A stretch of 64,000 bases of DNA from Caldimonas caldifontis (GCF_002930615.1 NZ_PSNX01000003.1:1-64000), one strand, 5' to 3'. Positions 47,429-57,067 are shown, counted from the first letter of the stretch. Notes: generated by a model from the sequence alone, not told the origin. Numbers and translations: made by a program.

Positions 47429-48244
47429 TCAGGGATTCAACACCCTTCGCACCAGCGAGGACAGAAGATCGACCGCCGCCACCAGCACGATGGTGGCCAG
47501 CAGGATGGTGCCCGTCTCGCGCATGTGGAACAGGCCCATGTGGAAGGACAGCATCTGCCCCAGACCGCCGCCGCCCACCACGCCCAGCACGGCGGCGGCC
47601 CGGATGTTGTTTTCCCAGCGGTACAGCGTGTAGGACATCAGTTGCGGCAAGGCCTGCGGCAGCGTGGCATAGAGGAAGACCCGCCCGCGCGGCACGCCCG
47701 GCACGCGCAGCGCCAGGGCGGGTCCGTCCGGGGCATTTTCCAGGGCTTCGGCAAACAGCCGTCCCAGCACGCCGGTGGTGTGCAGGGCCAGGGCCAGCGT
47801 CCCGGCCAATGGCCCCAGCCCGGCCGAGATCAGCAGCAAGGCGGCCCACACCAGCTCCGGAATGGACCGCAGCACATTGAGCAGCCAGCGTGTCGGGGCA
47901 CGCCACCAGCCGGGCGGTCGTCCAGGCACCCGACTGGCGGGAAGGGCCAGCAACAGGCCTGCCAAAGCCGCGAGCAGCGTGCCCACGGCCGACATCGCCA
48001 GGGTTTCGAGGGTGGCCTTGAGCAGGCGTCCGAGGAAGCCTGGGTCGAGCGCGGGGTGGGCCAGTTCCCCCAGGAAGGCGCCCATGCGGCGCGCAGCATC
48101 GGCCGAGAGCAGCCGCGCCCCATCGAGGCCGACCTCGACGAAACTGGCCACCGACAGGACCGCCAGGCCCAGCAGCAGCACCGGCACGCTCCAGCGTCGC
48201 GGGGGCGGTGACGGCAAGGGCTTCGTGGCGACGGGCGCGCTCAT
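47429..48244 (-). CDS. PhnE-type ABC permease, second copy
   Basis: 271 residues. Permease fold with spans around 20-40, 85-110, 130-155 and two near the C-terminus. The EAA-type loop is FAEALENAPDGPALALRVPG and the family motif YTLYRWENNIRAAAVLGVVGGGGLG. Its ATG overlaps the stop of the first permease gene (ATGA). It forms the heterodimeric channel with it. Last gene of the four-gene import operon. Confidence 0.88.
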   Translation of the reverse strand: MSAPVATKPLPSPPPRRWSVPVLLLGLAVLSVASFVEVGLDGARLLSADAARRMGAFLGELAHPALDPGFLGRLLKATLETLAMSAVGTLLAALAGLLLALPASRVPGRPPGWWRAPTRWLLNVLRSIPELVWAALLLISAGLGPLAGTLALALHTTGVLGRLFAEALENAPDGPALALRVPGVPRGRVFLYATLPQALPQLMSYTLYRWENNIRAAAVLGVVGGGGLGQMLSFHMGLFHMRETGTILLATIVLVAAVDLLSSLVRRVLNP

Positions 48245-49083
48245 CCGATCACCTTGCGCAACTGGGCACTCACGGCATCGGCCAGCGCCACGAGCAGGAC
48301 GAAGGCCGCAAGGATCGTGGCCACCTCCCCTCCGTTGAACATCTTCATCGAGGCATCGAGCTGCTGGCCCAACCCGCCCGCCCCCACGAAGCCCAGCACG
48401 GCCGACGAGCGGATCGCGCATTCCCAGCGATACACGGTGTAGCTGGTGAGTTCGCCGGCATTGCCGGGCAGCAGCGCATACAGGAAGGCCTGCAGGCGTC
48501 CGCTGCCGTGGCGCAGCAGCGTGCGGGCCGGGTGCAGGTCGCCGCTTTCCAGAATCTCGCCATAGACCTTGCCCAGCATGCCGGCATAGGTGAGCGCAAT
48601 CGCCAGCACCCCGGCCGCCGGACCCAGGCCCACGACACGCACGAACACCAGCGCCCAGATCAGCTCGGGCACGCTGCGCAGCACCACCAGCAGGCCGCGC
48701 ACCCCCTGACGCAACGCCCAGGCCAGGGGATGCATGCGTCCGGACAAGGCCGACACCGACAGGGCGGCACATGACAGCAGCGTGAGGGGCACGGCCAGCA
48801 GCAGGGCCAGCACCATCGCGGCGGTGGCGATCGCCACGGTGCGCCAGGTCTCTCGCGCCACCAGGGCCAGGAAGTCGGTCGAGGTCTCGGGCGGCAGGAA
48901 GTCGCCGAGGAAATGAAGCGTGACCCGCAGGTTCTCGGGCGCCAGCAGCACCCAGGGCTTGAATTCCACGGCCACGAGCGACGGCGCCAGCAGGGCCACA
49001 CCCGCGAGGGCCCAGAAGACCCGCGCGCGCCACGCCGGATCGCGGTGCGCGTCCACGGAGCGGGTGGTGGCCTGCGGGGTCAT
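48241..49083 (-). CDS. PhnE-type ABC permease, first copy
   Basis: 280 residues, same family as the gene it overlaps. The conserved loop is GEILESGDLHPARTLLRHGS, followed by YTVYRWECAIRSSAVLGFVGAGGLG. It lies 7 bases after the ATPase gene. Phosphonate-type importers often have two PhnE proteins. The substrate depends on the binding protein at 49930. Confidence 0.88.
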   Translation of the reverse strand: MTPQATTRSVDAHRDPAWRARVFWALAGVALLAPSLVAVEFKPWVLLAPENLRVTLHFLGDFLPPETSTDFLALVARETWRTVAIATAAMVLALLLAVPLTLLSCAALSVSALSGRMHPLAWALRQGVRGLLVVLRSVPELIWALVFVRVVGLGPAAGVLAIALTYAGMLGKVYGEILESGDLHPARTLLRHGSGRLQAFLYALLPGNAGELTSYTVYRWECAIRSSAVLGFVGAGGLGQQLDASMKMFNGGEVATILAAFVLLVALADAVSAQLRKVIG

Positions 49084-49090
49084 GGAGCCC

Positions 49091-49933
49091 TCAGCAATGG
49101 ATCACGGTGCGAACGGGCGGGCCGTCCGGCGAGGCCGGCAGGCCGGCACCCTGCAGCTCGTGCTCGAAACTCGCATACAGGCGGGCCAGCCGTTCGGGAT
49201 CGACCTCGGCCGCAGGCAGATCGAACGCCAGCCGTCCATCTCGCAGGCCCAGGATGCGAGGAAAACTGGACAGGGCCAGGTCCACCTGGTGCAGCGAGGC
49301 CACCAAGGTCACACCGCGCTCGGTGGCGGCGTCGGTGATGGAACGCAGCGCCTGGGATGCCCGCGTCGGGTCCAGTGCCGAGAGAGGCTCGTCGATCAGC
49401 CACAGCGCGGCGGGTGACAACAGCGCACGTGCAAGCCCCACGCGCTGGCGCTCGCCCCCTGACAGGCGGTCCACCCGCTCCCACAGCTTGTCGCCCAGGT
49501 CGAAGCGCTCGAGCGCGGCGTGCGCGTCGGGCGCACCGATGGGCCTGACGAGCGATGCCAGGCTGGCCCAGAGGCTCATCCGGGGCAGCCGGGCCGCCAG
49601 CACGGCGGTCACCACCCGCTGGCGCGGCGGCAACGGGGGGGTCTGGGGCGCCAGGAACAGCCGGGCGCGCAGCTCGCGCAGGGCCGAAGGCGACAGGGTC
49701 CAGGGGTCCTGCCCATCCAGCAGGAGACGCCCGTGGGTCGGCGCCAGTGCACAGGCCAGCGCATGCAGCAAGCTGGTCTTGCCGGCCCCGGAGGGGCCGA
49801 TCACCGCCACGTGCTCACCCGGCCGGATGTGCAGCGAGAGATCCTGCAAGGCCGCTGGTGCACCCTCGCGGGCCTGGGGGTGCTGCACCGCCACGGCCTC
49901 CAGCACGAGCGCCAGCCCCGCAACAGTGCTCAC
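49091..49933 (-). CDS. PhnC-type ABC transporter ATP-binding protein
   Basis: 280 residues from a GTG. Walker A IGPSGAGKTSLLHAL, signature LSGGERQRVGLARAL, Walker B LWLIDEPLSALD and the switch His in VASLHQVDLA are all intact. It energises import by the two PhnE permeases. The start overlaps the stop of the binding-protein gene by four bases. It is slightly divergent from classic PhnC, in line with the selenate-type assignment of its partner. Confidence 0.88.
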   Translation of the reverse strand: MSTVAGLALVLEAVAVQHPQAREGAPAALQDLSLHIRPGEHVAVIGPSGAGKTSLLHALACALAPTHGRLLLDGQDPWTLSPSALRELRARLFLAPQTPPLPPRQRVVTAVLAARLPRMSLWASLASLVRPIGAPDAHAALERFDLGDKLWERVDRLSGGERQRVGLARALLSPAALWLIDEPLSALDPTRASQALRSITDAATERGVTLVASLHQVDLALSSFPRILGLRDGRLAFDLPAAEVDPERLARLYASFEHELQGAGLPASPDGPPVRTVIHC

Positions 49934-50805
49934 TTGATCAGGCCTGCGCTGCGACCGGCCGCTTCCAGGCCCTGGTAGTTCGACGCCTGGGTGGGAATGA
50001 AGCGCGTGGCCCGCGCCAGGCCCAGGATTTCCTTGCCCTCGGCGTTGTCGGCGCTCAGCGCAAGCAGCGCCTGCTGGATCTTCTCGCGCTGCGCGGCCGG
50101 CATGTCCGCGTGCACCGACCAGTTGTAGTTGAAATAGGGCGGCGTCGTGTAGAAGACATCCACCTTGCGGGTGTCGACCTTGTTCTCGCCCACGAACTTG
50201 CGCCACACCGTGATGTCCAGCGCCGCCGCATCCACCCGGCCACTCACGACCGAGGCGATGGTGGCGTCATGCGCGCCCGAGAAGGCCACGCGCTTGAAGT
50301 CTCGCTCGGGCTCGATGCCGGCCTGCAGCAGGAAGCTGCGCGGCATCAGGTGCCCCGAGGTGCTCGAGGCCGAGCCGAAGCTCACCTGCCGGCCCTTCAG
50401 GTCTTCCAGGCGCGTGATACCCGAGGCCTTCTGAGCGATGAAGACGGAGCGGAACTGCGTGTCTTCCTCGCGCTGCGCGATCGGGATGACCTTGTCGCCC
50501 GAGCGCAGCCTGGCCTGCACGAAGGTGAAGCCCCCGAACCACACCAGGTCCACCTGCTTGTTCACCAGCGCCTCCACGGCGGCGGGATAGTCATTCACCG
50601 GCACGAACTCCACCTTGGTGCCCAGGGTGCGCTCCAGGTACTTCACCAGGGGCCCGAACTTGCGCAGTTGCTCGGAGGCCGCTTCCTCGGGAATGGTGGT
50701 GACCTTCAGGACCGCCTGCGCCTGCGCGCCGGCGGCCAGGGTCAGGGCCAGACACGCGGCCAGGACGCGCGCTGCGCGCGCAAACAGGTGGGACAGGGGT
50801 TTCAC
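49930..50805 (-). CDS. Periplasmic binding protein of a PhnD-like (putative selenate) ABC transporter
   Basis: 291 residues. Signal peptide ends at AQAQA. The mature part has the PhnD fold pattern: VTTIPEEAASEQLRKFGPL, VDLVWFGGFTFVQARLR, GSASSTSGHLMPRSFLLQAG, RVAFSGAHDATIASVVSG and FYTTPPYFNYNWSV. From memory this set of motifs belongs to the subgroup annotated as putative selenate ABC transporter binding protein, not classic phosphonate binders. No phn lyase genes or selenium genes are in the window, so substrate remains open. First gene of the import operon. Confidence 0.82.
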   Translation of the reverse strand: MKPLSHLFARAARVLAACLALTLAAGAQAQAVLKVTTIPEEAASEQLRKFGPLVKYLERTLGTKVEFVPVNDYPAAVEALVNKQVDLVWFGGFTFVQARLRSGDKVIPIAQREEDTQFRSVFIAQKASGITRLEDLKGRQVSFGSASSTSGHLMPRSFLLQAGIEPERDFKRVAFSGAHDATIASVVSGRVDAAALDITVWRKFVGENKVDTRKVDVFYTTPPYFNYNWSVHADMPAAQREKIQQALLALSADNAEGKEILGLARATRFIPTQASNYQGLEAAGRSAGLIK

Positions 50806-51004
50806 GGCGGATTCCTTTTGTTGAGGTCGATACTGTAAGGCTGGGCGAGAGGCCGCCCCTCCTCCGCGACACCTTGCAATTCCCTGAAACTTGTAACCTC
50901 GTTACAACCACAGAACCCTGTCAGCTTGTGTAAGCTGCGCAGGATTTGGCATGGCACCGCCCGGTGCGGTGCCGCAGTTTCAGAGAACCACACGAGGAGG
51001 CTTC

Positions 51005-52120
51005 ATGCTCATAGGCGTACCGCTCGAGACGGTGGCGGGGGAGACCCGCGTGGCCGTCACGCCCGAGACGGCCAAGAAACTCAAGGCCCAGGGCCATACC
51101 GTGCGCGTCCAGTCGGGCGCGGGCGTGAAGGCCTCGGCGCCGGACGAGGCCTACACCGCCGTGGGCGCCGAGATCACCGATGCGGCTGGCGCCTACGGCT
51201 GCGAGCTGGTGCTGAAGGTGCGCGCCCCCGGCGCCGACGAGCTGGCGCTGATGAAGCCCGGCACCACCCTGGTGGGCATGCTCAACCCCTTCGATGCCGA
51301 GGGCCTGCAGCGCCTGGCGGCGGCGGGCCTCACGAGCTTTGCGCTGGAAGCCGCGCCGCGCACGACGCGGGCGCAGAGCATGGACGTGCTGTCCTCACAG
51401 GCCAACATCGCCGGCTACAAGGCCGTGATGATCGCCGCCGACAAGTACCAGCGTTTCTTCCCCATGCTGATGACGGCCGCCGGCACCGTGAAGGCCGCAC
51501 GCGTGGTGATCCTGGGCGTGGGCGTGGCCGGGCTGCAGGCCATTGCCACGGCCAAGCGCCTGGGCGCGGTGATCGAAGCCTCGGACGTGCGGCCGTCGGT
51601 GAAGGAACAGGTGGAGTCGCTGGGCGCCAAGTTCATCGACGTGCCCTATGAAACCGCCGAGGAGAAAGAAGCCGCCGAAGGCGTGGGCGGCTATGCCCGG
51701 CCCATGCCGCAAAGCTGGCTCGACCGCCAGAAGGTCGAGGTGGCCAAGCGCGTGGCCCTGGCCGACGTGGTGATCACCACCGCGCTCATCCCTGGTCGCC
51801 CCGCTCCGGTGCTGGTGACCGAGGAGATGGTCAAATCCATGAAACCCGGCTCGGTGATCGTGGACCTGGCCGCGCCCCAGGGCGGCAACTGCCCGCTGAC
51901 CGAGCCCGGCCAGACCGTCATCAAGCACGGCGTGACCCTGGTGGGCGAGACCAACCTGCCCGCCCTGGTGGCCGCCGACGCCTCGGCGCTGTACGCGCGC
52001 AACGTGCTCGACTTCCTGAAGCTGGTGATCACGAAGGAAGGCACGCTGAAGGTGGACCTGGAGGACGACATCGTCGCGGCCTGCCGCATGACGCAAGACG
52101 GCCAGGTGACGCGCAAATGA
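51005..52120 (+). CDS. pntAA: NAD(P) transhydrogenase alpha subunit, part 1
   Basis: 371 residues after a GAGGAGG Shine-Dalgarno. It is the cytoplasmic NAD(H)-binding domain I of the proton-translocating transhydrogenase: [20 protein letters not shown] at the start, QAEN-like loop [17 protein letters not shown], Rossmann [20 protein letters not shown] and the mobile-loop region. The alpha subunit is split as in many alpha- and betaproteobacteria. The stop overlaps the next ATG, which belongs to panD, not to pntAB. The 199-base upstream gap holds the promoter. Confidence 0.95.
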   Translation: MLIGVPLETVAGETRVAVTPETAKKLKAQGHTVRVQSGAGVKASAPDEAYTAVGAEITDAAGAYGCELVLKVRAPGADELALMKPGTTLVGMLNPFDAEGLQRLAAAGLTSFALEAAPRTTRAQSMDVLSSQANIAGYKAVMIAADKYQRFFPMLMTAAGTVKAARVVILGVGVAGLQAIATAKRLGAVIEASDVRPSVKEQVESLGAKFIDVPYETAEEKEAAEGVGGYARPMPQSWLDRQKVEVAKRVALADVVITTALIPGRPAPVLVTEEMVKSMKPGSVIVDLAAPQGGNCPLTEPGQTVIKHGVTLVGETNLPALVAADASALYARNVLDFLKLVITKEGTLKVDLEDDIVAACRMTQDGQVTRK

Positions 52121-52494
52121 TGCCGTCCCCGATGCAGCGCGTGATGTTGCGCGCCAAGCTGCACCGCGCCACCGTGACCGAGGCCGACCTGCACTACGAG
52201 GGCAGCTGCGGCATCGACGAGGACCTGATGGACGCGGCCGACATGCGCGAGTTCGAGCACATCGACCTCTACAACGTCAACAATGGCGAGCGCTTCTCGA
52301 CCTACATCATCAAGGCCCCGCGCGGCAGCGGCGCCATCTCGCTCAATGGTGCGGCCGCGCGCAAGGCCCAGGTGGGCGACCTGCTCATCATCTGCACCTA
52401 CGCCCCGATGAGCGAGGACCTGGCCCGCGACCACAAGCCCCGGGTGGTGCTGCTGGGCGAAGGCAACCGCATCCAGGAAGTTCGCAAGTTCTGA
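52117..52494 (+). CDS. panD: Aspartate 1-decarboxylase
   Basis: 125 residues if the ATG at 52117 (overlapping the pntAA stop) is used; the ATG at 52132 would start [11 protein letters not shown] and put the self-cleavage site exactly at Gly24-Ser25 as in E. coli. The site is seen in HYEGSCGID. Cleavage creates the pyruvoyl group that decarboxylates aspartate to beta-alanine for pantothenate. Other conserved parts are [12 protein letters not shown] and [15 protein letters not shown]. It lies inside the transhydrogenase operon, an unusual place. A 12-base sequence CGCAAGTTCTGA at its end is tandemly repeated at 52497-52508. Confidence 0.93.
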   Translation: MMPSPMQRVMLRAKLHRATVTEADLHYEGSCGIDEDLMDAADMREFEHIDLYNVNNGERFSTYIIKAPRGSGAISLNGAAARKAQVGDLLIICTYAPMSEDLARDHKPRVVLLGEGNRIQEVRKF

Positions 52495-52529
52495 TCCGCA
52501 AGTTCTGACACTTTGAAGGAGACGCCGGC

Positions 52530-52850
52530 ATGGACACGCTCAGCCCGGTCATCATCAACCTGATCATCTTCGTGCTCGCCATCTACGTGGGCTACCACGT
52601 GGTGTGGAACGTCACGCCCGCCCTGCACACACCGCTGATGGCGGTGACCAACGCCATCTCGGCCATCGTGATCGTGGGCGCCATGCTGGCCGCCGCGCTC
52701 ACCGAAACCGGCCTGGGCAAGACCATGGGCGTGCTGGCGGTGGCGCTGGCCGCCGTGAACGTGTTCGGCGGCTTTCTGGTGACGCGCCGCATGCTCGAGA
52801 TGTTCAAGAAGAAAGAGAAGAAGGCGCCGGCCGCGGGAGAGCAGGCATGA
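52530..52850 (+). CDS. pntAB: NAD(P) transhydrogenase alpha subunit, part 2
   Basis: 106 residues, membrane part of the alpha subunit with three to four helices (IINLIIFVLAIYVGYHVVW, LMAVTNAISAIVIVGAML, and MGVLAVALAAVNVFGGFLV). Ends in a Lys-rich tail. Shine-Dalgarno AAGGAG before the ATG. The stop overlaps pntB (ATGA). It forms the proton channel with PntB. Confidence 0.95.
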   Translation: MDTLSPVIINLIIFVLAIYVGYHVVWNVTPALHTPLMAVTNAISAIVIVGAMLAAALTETGLGKTMGVLAVALAAVNVFGGFLVTRRMLEMFKKKEKKAPAAGEQA

Positions 52851-54283
52851 GCATGAACCTCGTCGTTCTCCTGTACCTGGTGGCCAGCGTCTGTTTCATC
52901 CAGGCGCTCAAGGGCCTGAGCCATCCCACCACGTCCATCCGCGGCAACCTCTTCGGCATGACGGGGATGGCGATCGCCATCCTCACCACCGCCGCGCTCA
53001 TCGTCGAGACGGCCGGCCGCATGGGCCAGCAAGGCGCCTCGGGCATGGTGTGGGTGCTGGTGGGTCTGCTGGTGGGCGGCTCCATCGGCACGGTGATGGC
53101 CAAGCGGGTCGAGATGACCAAGATGCCCGAACTGGTGGCCTTCATGCACAGCATGGTGGGTCTGGCCGCCGTCTTCATCGCAGTCGCCACCGCCGTGGAG
53201 CCCTGGGCTTTCGGTATCACGGCCAAGGATGCCGCCATCCCCACGGGCAACCGGCTGGAACTGGCCCTGGGCGCGGTGATCGGTGCCATCACCTTCAGCG
53301 GCTCGGTGATCGCCTTCGGCAAGCTCAGCGGCAAGTACAAGTTCCGCCTGTTCCAAGGCGCGCCCGTGGTCTTCTCCGGCCAGCACCTGCTCAACCTGGT
53401 GCTGGGCCTGGCGATGCTGGCCCTGGTGGGCGTCTACACGGTCACGCAGAGCGAGGCCGCGCTGTGGGCCTCGATCGCCATCGCCTTCGTGCTGGGCGTG
53501 CTCATCATCATCCCCATCGGTGGGGCCGACATGCCCGTGGTGGTGTCCATGCTCAACAGCTACTCGGGCTGGGCAGCGGCGGGCATCGGCTTCTCGCTCA
53601 ACAACAGCATGCTGATCATCGCCGGCTCGCTGGTGGGCAGCTCGGGCGCCATCCTGAGCTACATCATGTGCAAGGCAATGAACCGCTCGTTCTTCAACGT
53701 GATCCTGGGCGGCTTCGGCGGAGACGCCTCGGCTGCTGCAGCCGGAGCCCAGCCGCAGCGCAGCGTCAAGAGCGGCAGCGCCGACGACGCGGCCTTCATT
53801 CTGGGCAACGCCGAGACCGTGATCATCGTCCCGGGCTATGGTCTGGCCGTGGCGCGTGCCCAGCATGCGGTGAAGGAGCTGGCCGAGAAGCTCACGCACA
53901 AGGGCATCACGGTGAAATACGCCATCCACCCGGTGGCCGGGCGCATGCCGGGCCACATGAACGTGCTGCTGGCCGAAGCCGAGGTGCCCTACGACCAGGT
54001 CTTCGAGATGGAAGACATCAACGGCGAGTTCGGCCAGGCCGACGTGGCCATCGTCCTGGGCGCCAACGACGTGGTGAACCCGGCCGCGCTGCAGAAGGGC
54101 TCGCCCATCTACGGCATGCCCATCCTGGAGGCCTACAAGGCCAAGACCGTGATCGTCAACAAGCGCAGCATGGCCGCGGGCTACGCCGGCCTGGACAACG
54201 AGCTCTTCTACATGGACAAGACCATGATGGTCTTCGGCGACGCGAAGAAGGTGGTGGAAGACATGGTCAAGGCGATCGAGTGA
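52847..54283 (+). CDS. pntB: NAD(P) transhydrogenase beta subunit
   Basis: 478 residues. About nine membrane helices in the first 290 residues, then the NADP(H)-binding domain III with IIVPGYGLAVARAQHAVKEL (GxGxxV fingerprint) and VAIVLGANDVVNPAA. It completes the pump that uses the proton gradient to make NADPH from NADH. Overlap with pntAB couples translation. The response-regulator gene follows after 44 bases. Confidence 0.96.
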   Translation: MSMNLVVLLYLVASVCFIQALKGLSHPTTSIRGNLFGMTGMAIAILTTAALIVETAGRMGQQGASGMVWVLVGLLVGGSIGTVMAKRVEMTKMPELVAFMHSMVGLAAVFIAVATAVEPWAFGITAKDAAIPTGNRLELALGAVIGAITFSGSVIAFGKLSGKYKFRLFQGAPVVFSGQHLLNLVLGLAMLALVGVYTVTQSEAALWASIAIAFVLGVLIIIPIGGADMPVVVSMLNSYSGWAAAGIGFSLNNSMLIIAGSLVGSSGAILSYIMCKAMNRSFFNVILGGFGGDASAAAAGAQPQRSVKSGSADDAAFILGNAETVIIVPGYGLAVARAQHAVKELAEKLTHKGITVKYAIHPVAGRMPGHMNVLLAEAEVPYDQVFEMEDINGEFGQADVAIVLGANDVVNPAALQKGSPIYGMPILEAYKAKTVIVNKRSMAAGYAGLDNELFYMDKTMMVFGDAKKVVEDMVKAIE

Positions 54284-54327
54284 ACCGGCTGCGCCTATGA
54301 TGGCGCGCATCGACTCCCTCGATCGTC

Positions 54328-55005
54328 ATGCGCCTGCTCATCGTCGAAGACGACCCTCTGCTGGGTGATGCGCTCAGCGCCGGACTGCGCCTGCATGGGC
54401 ATGCGGTGGACTGGTTTCGCAATGGCCAGCAGGCCGATGCGGCCTTGAGCGACACCCCCTATGACGCAGCCGTGCTCGACCTGGGGCTGCCCGGCGGGGA
54501 TGGCATGCACTGGCTCCATCGCTGGCGGCAGCGCTCGTTGGCGGTGCCGGTGCTCATCCTGACCGCGCGCGACGGCGTGGAGCAGCGCGTGGCAGGGCTT
54601 GATGCGGGGGCGGACGACTACCTCGTCAAGCCCATCACCATCGACGAGCTGGCCGCGCGGCTGCGTGCGCTGGTGCGGCGCAGTCAAGGCCGGGCCCAGG
54701 CGGTGTGGCAGCACGGAGCACTGGAGTACGACCCCGCGGCCAAGCGCGTGCGCTGGCAAGGACAGGCGGTGGAGCTGACCGGGCGCGAGATGGCGCTGCT
54801 CGAAACGCTGATGGCCCATCCGAACCGCGTCCTTTCCAAGACCTTCCTGCAGGAAAAACTCTACGACTGGAGCGGCCAGGAACCGGAGAGCAACGCGCTG
54901 GAAGTGCACATCTCGCACCTGCGCAAGAAGCTGCATCCGGGGGTGGTTCGCACGGTGCGCGGTGTGGGCTATGCCCTGGGCAGCGCAGGCGGAGACCCGG
55001 CGTGA
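54328..55005 (+). CDS. OmpR-family response regulator (QseB/PmrA type)
   Basis: 225 residues. Receiver domain with acidic pair E7/D8-D9, phospho-acceptor D51 (AVLDLGLPGG), Thr in LILTAR and K101 (LVKPIT). The C-terminal winged helix has HISHLRKKLHPGVVRTVRGVGYAL. Its stop overlaps the GTG of the histidine kinase gene, so the two are a cognate pair. It lies 44 bases after pntB, which may place it under the same transcript. Confidence 0.92.
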   Translation: MRLLIVEDDPLLGDALSAGLRLHGHAVDWFRNGQQADAALSDTPYDAAVLDLGLPGGDGMHWLHRWRQRSLAVPVLILTARDGVEQRVAGLDAGADDYLVKPITIDELAARLRALVRRSQGRAQAVWQHGALEYDPAAKRVRWQGQAVELTGREMALLETLMAHPNRVLSKTFLQEKLYDWSGQEPESNALEVHISHLRKKLHPGVVRTVRGVGYALGSAGGDPA

Positions 55006-56381
55006 GCCTGCAGCGGCGCTTGCTGCTGTACCTGCTGGTGGGCGCCCCGCTGGTGTGGGCGCTCGCCCTGGTGGTGTCGGTCGATCGGGCCCGTCATGAA
55101 GTGAATGAGCTGTTCGACTCCGAGATGATCCGCCTGGCCCGCCAGGTGCAGGTGACCTTGCAGCCCAGCGAAGCGGCGTCCTCGGGGCAACCAGCCCCGA
55201 TCGAGGCCTCCAGTGACGCCGGCGAAGCCGATGTGCGCGACCTGGCCATCGCGGTGTGGGATGCCCAGGGCCGGCTGATGCTGGCCGACCACGAAGGCGC
55301 CGCGCTACCGCGTCATGCCGACCGGTCGGGCTTTGTGGAGGAGAGGATCGATGGCGACCTGTGGCGTGTGTACTACCTGCACAGCGCCGACGGGCGCTGG
55401 CTGGTGGCGGCGGGGCAGAAAGCCTATGAACGCGACGAACTGGTGTTCAGCCTGTCGATGAGCCAGCTGCTGCCCTGGGTGGCGATGCTGCCAGTGCTGC
55501 TGCTGGTCATGGCCTGGGCGGTGCGCCGTTCACTGGCGCCCGTGCGCGAGCTGGCCACCGAGCTGCAGGCGCGCTCCCCGGAAGATCTTCGTGCAGTGGA
55601 TGTGTCGCACACCCCCCAGGAGCTGGCTCCGCTGGGGTCGGCCATGAACGCCCTGTTCGCGCGCATCGAGGACATGATCGCGCGTGAGCGGCGCTTCACT
55701 GCGGACGCCGCCCATGAGCTGCGCACGCCGCTGGCGGTGCTGCGGGCGCAATGGGATGTGGTGCGCCGCACCGCCGATCCAACCGAACGGGTCCGGGCGG
55801 AGACCAAGTTCGAAGCCGGCCTGGAACGCATGGACCGGCTCGTGACGCAGATGCTGGCGTTGTCGCGCCTGGACGAGGCCGCCCCGCCGGGGCGCTGCAG
55901 CGATATCGACTGGCCACCCCTGGTCGAACACGTCATGAGCGAATGCCTGCCCCTGGCAGAACGACGCCACATCGAACTGGCCTGCGAATGGCCACCGGAG
56001 ACGGATCGTTCAGCGCCGTCGGTCCATCCTTTCCCGCTGCTGGGCGACCCCGACCTGATCGCCGTGCTGCTGCGCAACCTGCTGGACAACGCCGTGCGCT
56101 ACGCGCCGACCGGCAGCACCGTGGTGCTGCGCCTGGAGGCCGAGGGCCTGTCGGTGGAGAACGCCGGCCCCCCCCTGAGCGAGGAGCAGCGGCAGCGCCT
56201 GGGTGAGCGCTTCTACCGGCCGGACGGACAGGAAGAGCGCGGCAGCGGTCTGGGGGTGTCCATCGCTCAGCGCATCGCGCAGTTGCACGGCCTGGTGCTG
56301 AGCTACGGCACAGGGCCCGACGGACAGGGCGTCGTGGCGCGGCTGCAATACGCCAGACCTGCGCACACCACCACTCACTGA
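55002..56381 (+). CDS. Sensor histidine kinase (QseC/PmrB type)
   Basis: 459 residues from a GTG. TM helix at 8-28, periplasmic sensor of about 130 residues, second TM near 150-170, HAMP, then the DHp domain with phospho-His in FTADAAHELRTPLAVL. The catalytic domain has the N box LLRNLLDNAVRYAP and G box GSGLGVSI. The short periplasmic domain with an acidic run is typical of kinases sensing cations or envelope stress; ligand unknown. It overlaps the convergent TPR gene by 7 bases. Confidence 0.92.
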   Translation: MSLQRRLLLYLLVGAPLVWALALVVSVDRARHEVNELFDSEMIRLARQVQVTLQPSEAASSGQPAPIEASSDAGEADVRDLAIAVWDAQGRLMLADHEGAALPRHADRSGFVEERIDGDLWRVYYLHSADGRWLVAAGQKAYERDELVFSLSMSQLLPWVAMLPVLLLVMAWAVRRSLAPVRELATELQARSPEDLRAVDVSHTPQELAPLGSAMNALFARIEDMIARERRFTADAAHELRTPLAVLRAQWDVVRRTADPTERVRAETKFEAGLERMDRLVTQMLALSRLDEAAPPGRCSDIDWPPLVEHVMSECLPLAERRHIELACEWPPETDRSAPSVHPFPLLGDPDLIAVLLRNLLDNAVRYAPTGSTVVLRLEAEGLSVENAGPPLSEEQRQRLGERFYRPDGQEERGSGLGVSIAQRIAQLHGLVLSYGTGPDGQGVVARLQYARPAHTTTH

Positions 56382-57067
56382 AGGCGAGCGCGGGCTTTGT
56401 CGATGAGGGCGCGCACCTCCTCGCGCCGGCCTGCGTCCGCGATCTGACGACCGGGCCGAGAGGGTGCATGGAGCGCGCGTTCGAGATAGACCAGCGCTTG
56501 CTGAGGTTCGTTGGTTTCCAGCAGGAATTCGCCATAGAAGAAATTCGGGTCGATGCCCTGCGGGTTGATCTCCAGGGCCTTGAGCAGCAACTCCCGGGCC
56601 TTCTTCTTGTCGCCGAAGCCCACCGGCCAGCCCGGCACCTTGTAGTAGAGCACCCCCAGGCTGTTGTAGGCCGAGCCGTCCAGTGCGCGTGCGTCGATGC
56701 CCATCGCCTGTTCGTACAGCCCCTTGGCCTGCTTGACCAGGCTCAGCGCGCCCAGACCGCCTTTCTCCCCCGCCCAGGAACTGACGATGATGCCTTCCCA
56801 CACCAGCGGCTCCGCGCGCTGGGCGAAAGTCTCGCTCACGCGGTGGGCCTTGGCGGCCAGGGCCTCGAAGCGCCGCTCGCGCTCGGCGGCGGGCGTCTGG
56901 TAGCGGATCACCTCCCAGTCGCGTTGGAGTTCAGCCACGGCGTCATCGACGGACGCTGCGTGGGCCTCGGGAGGGAGGACCGCGCCCAGGGCCAGGGCCG
57001 CAGCGACGACGAGGCTGCCGAACACGGCCTTGCGGCGCGGCATGAGGATTGGGGAGCGAAGGTTCAT
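56375..57067 (-). CDS. Exported TPR-repeat protein at the end of the HDO operon
   Basis: 230 residues. Signal peptide with RRKAVFGSLVVAAALALGAV and cleavage near AHA-A. The mature protein is helical with TPR-like repeats (LDGSAYNSLGVLYYKVPG, KKKARELLLKALEINPQG, NEPQQALVYLERAL), resembling periplasmic TatT-like helical proteins. Start at 57067 follows AAGGA and lies 2 bases after the SDR stop, so it belongs to the same operon. Periplasmic location sets it apart from the enzymes upstream; it may handle or bind their product (inference). Confidence 0.8.
   Translation of the reverse strand: MNLRSPILMPRRKAVFGSLVVAAALALGAVLPPEAHAASVDDAVAELQRDWEVIRYQTPAAERERRFEALAAKAHRVSETFAQRAEPLVWEGIIVSSWAGEKGGLGALSLVKQAKGLYEQAMGIDARALDGSAYNSLGVLYYKVPGWPVGFGDKKKARELLLKALEINPQGIDPNFFYGEFLLETNEPQQALVYLERALHAPSRPGRQIADAGRREEVRALIDKARARLQ

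Noticed and set aside
52483-52508. Tandem 12-base repeat CGCAAGTTCTGA at the end of panD
   Set aside because: A short duplication that adds a second stop context; too small to infer function or mobility.
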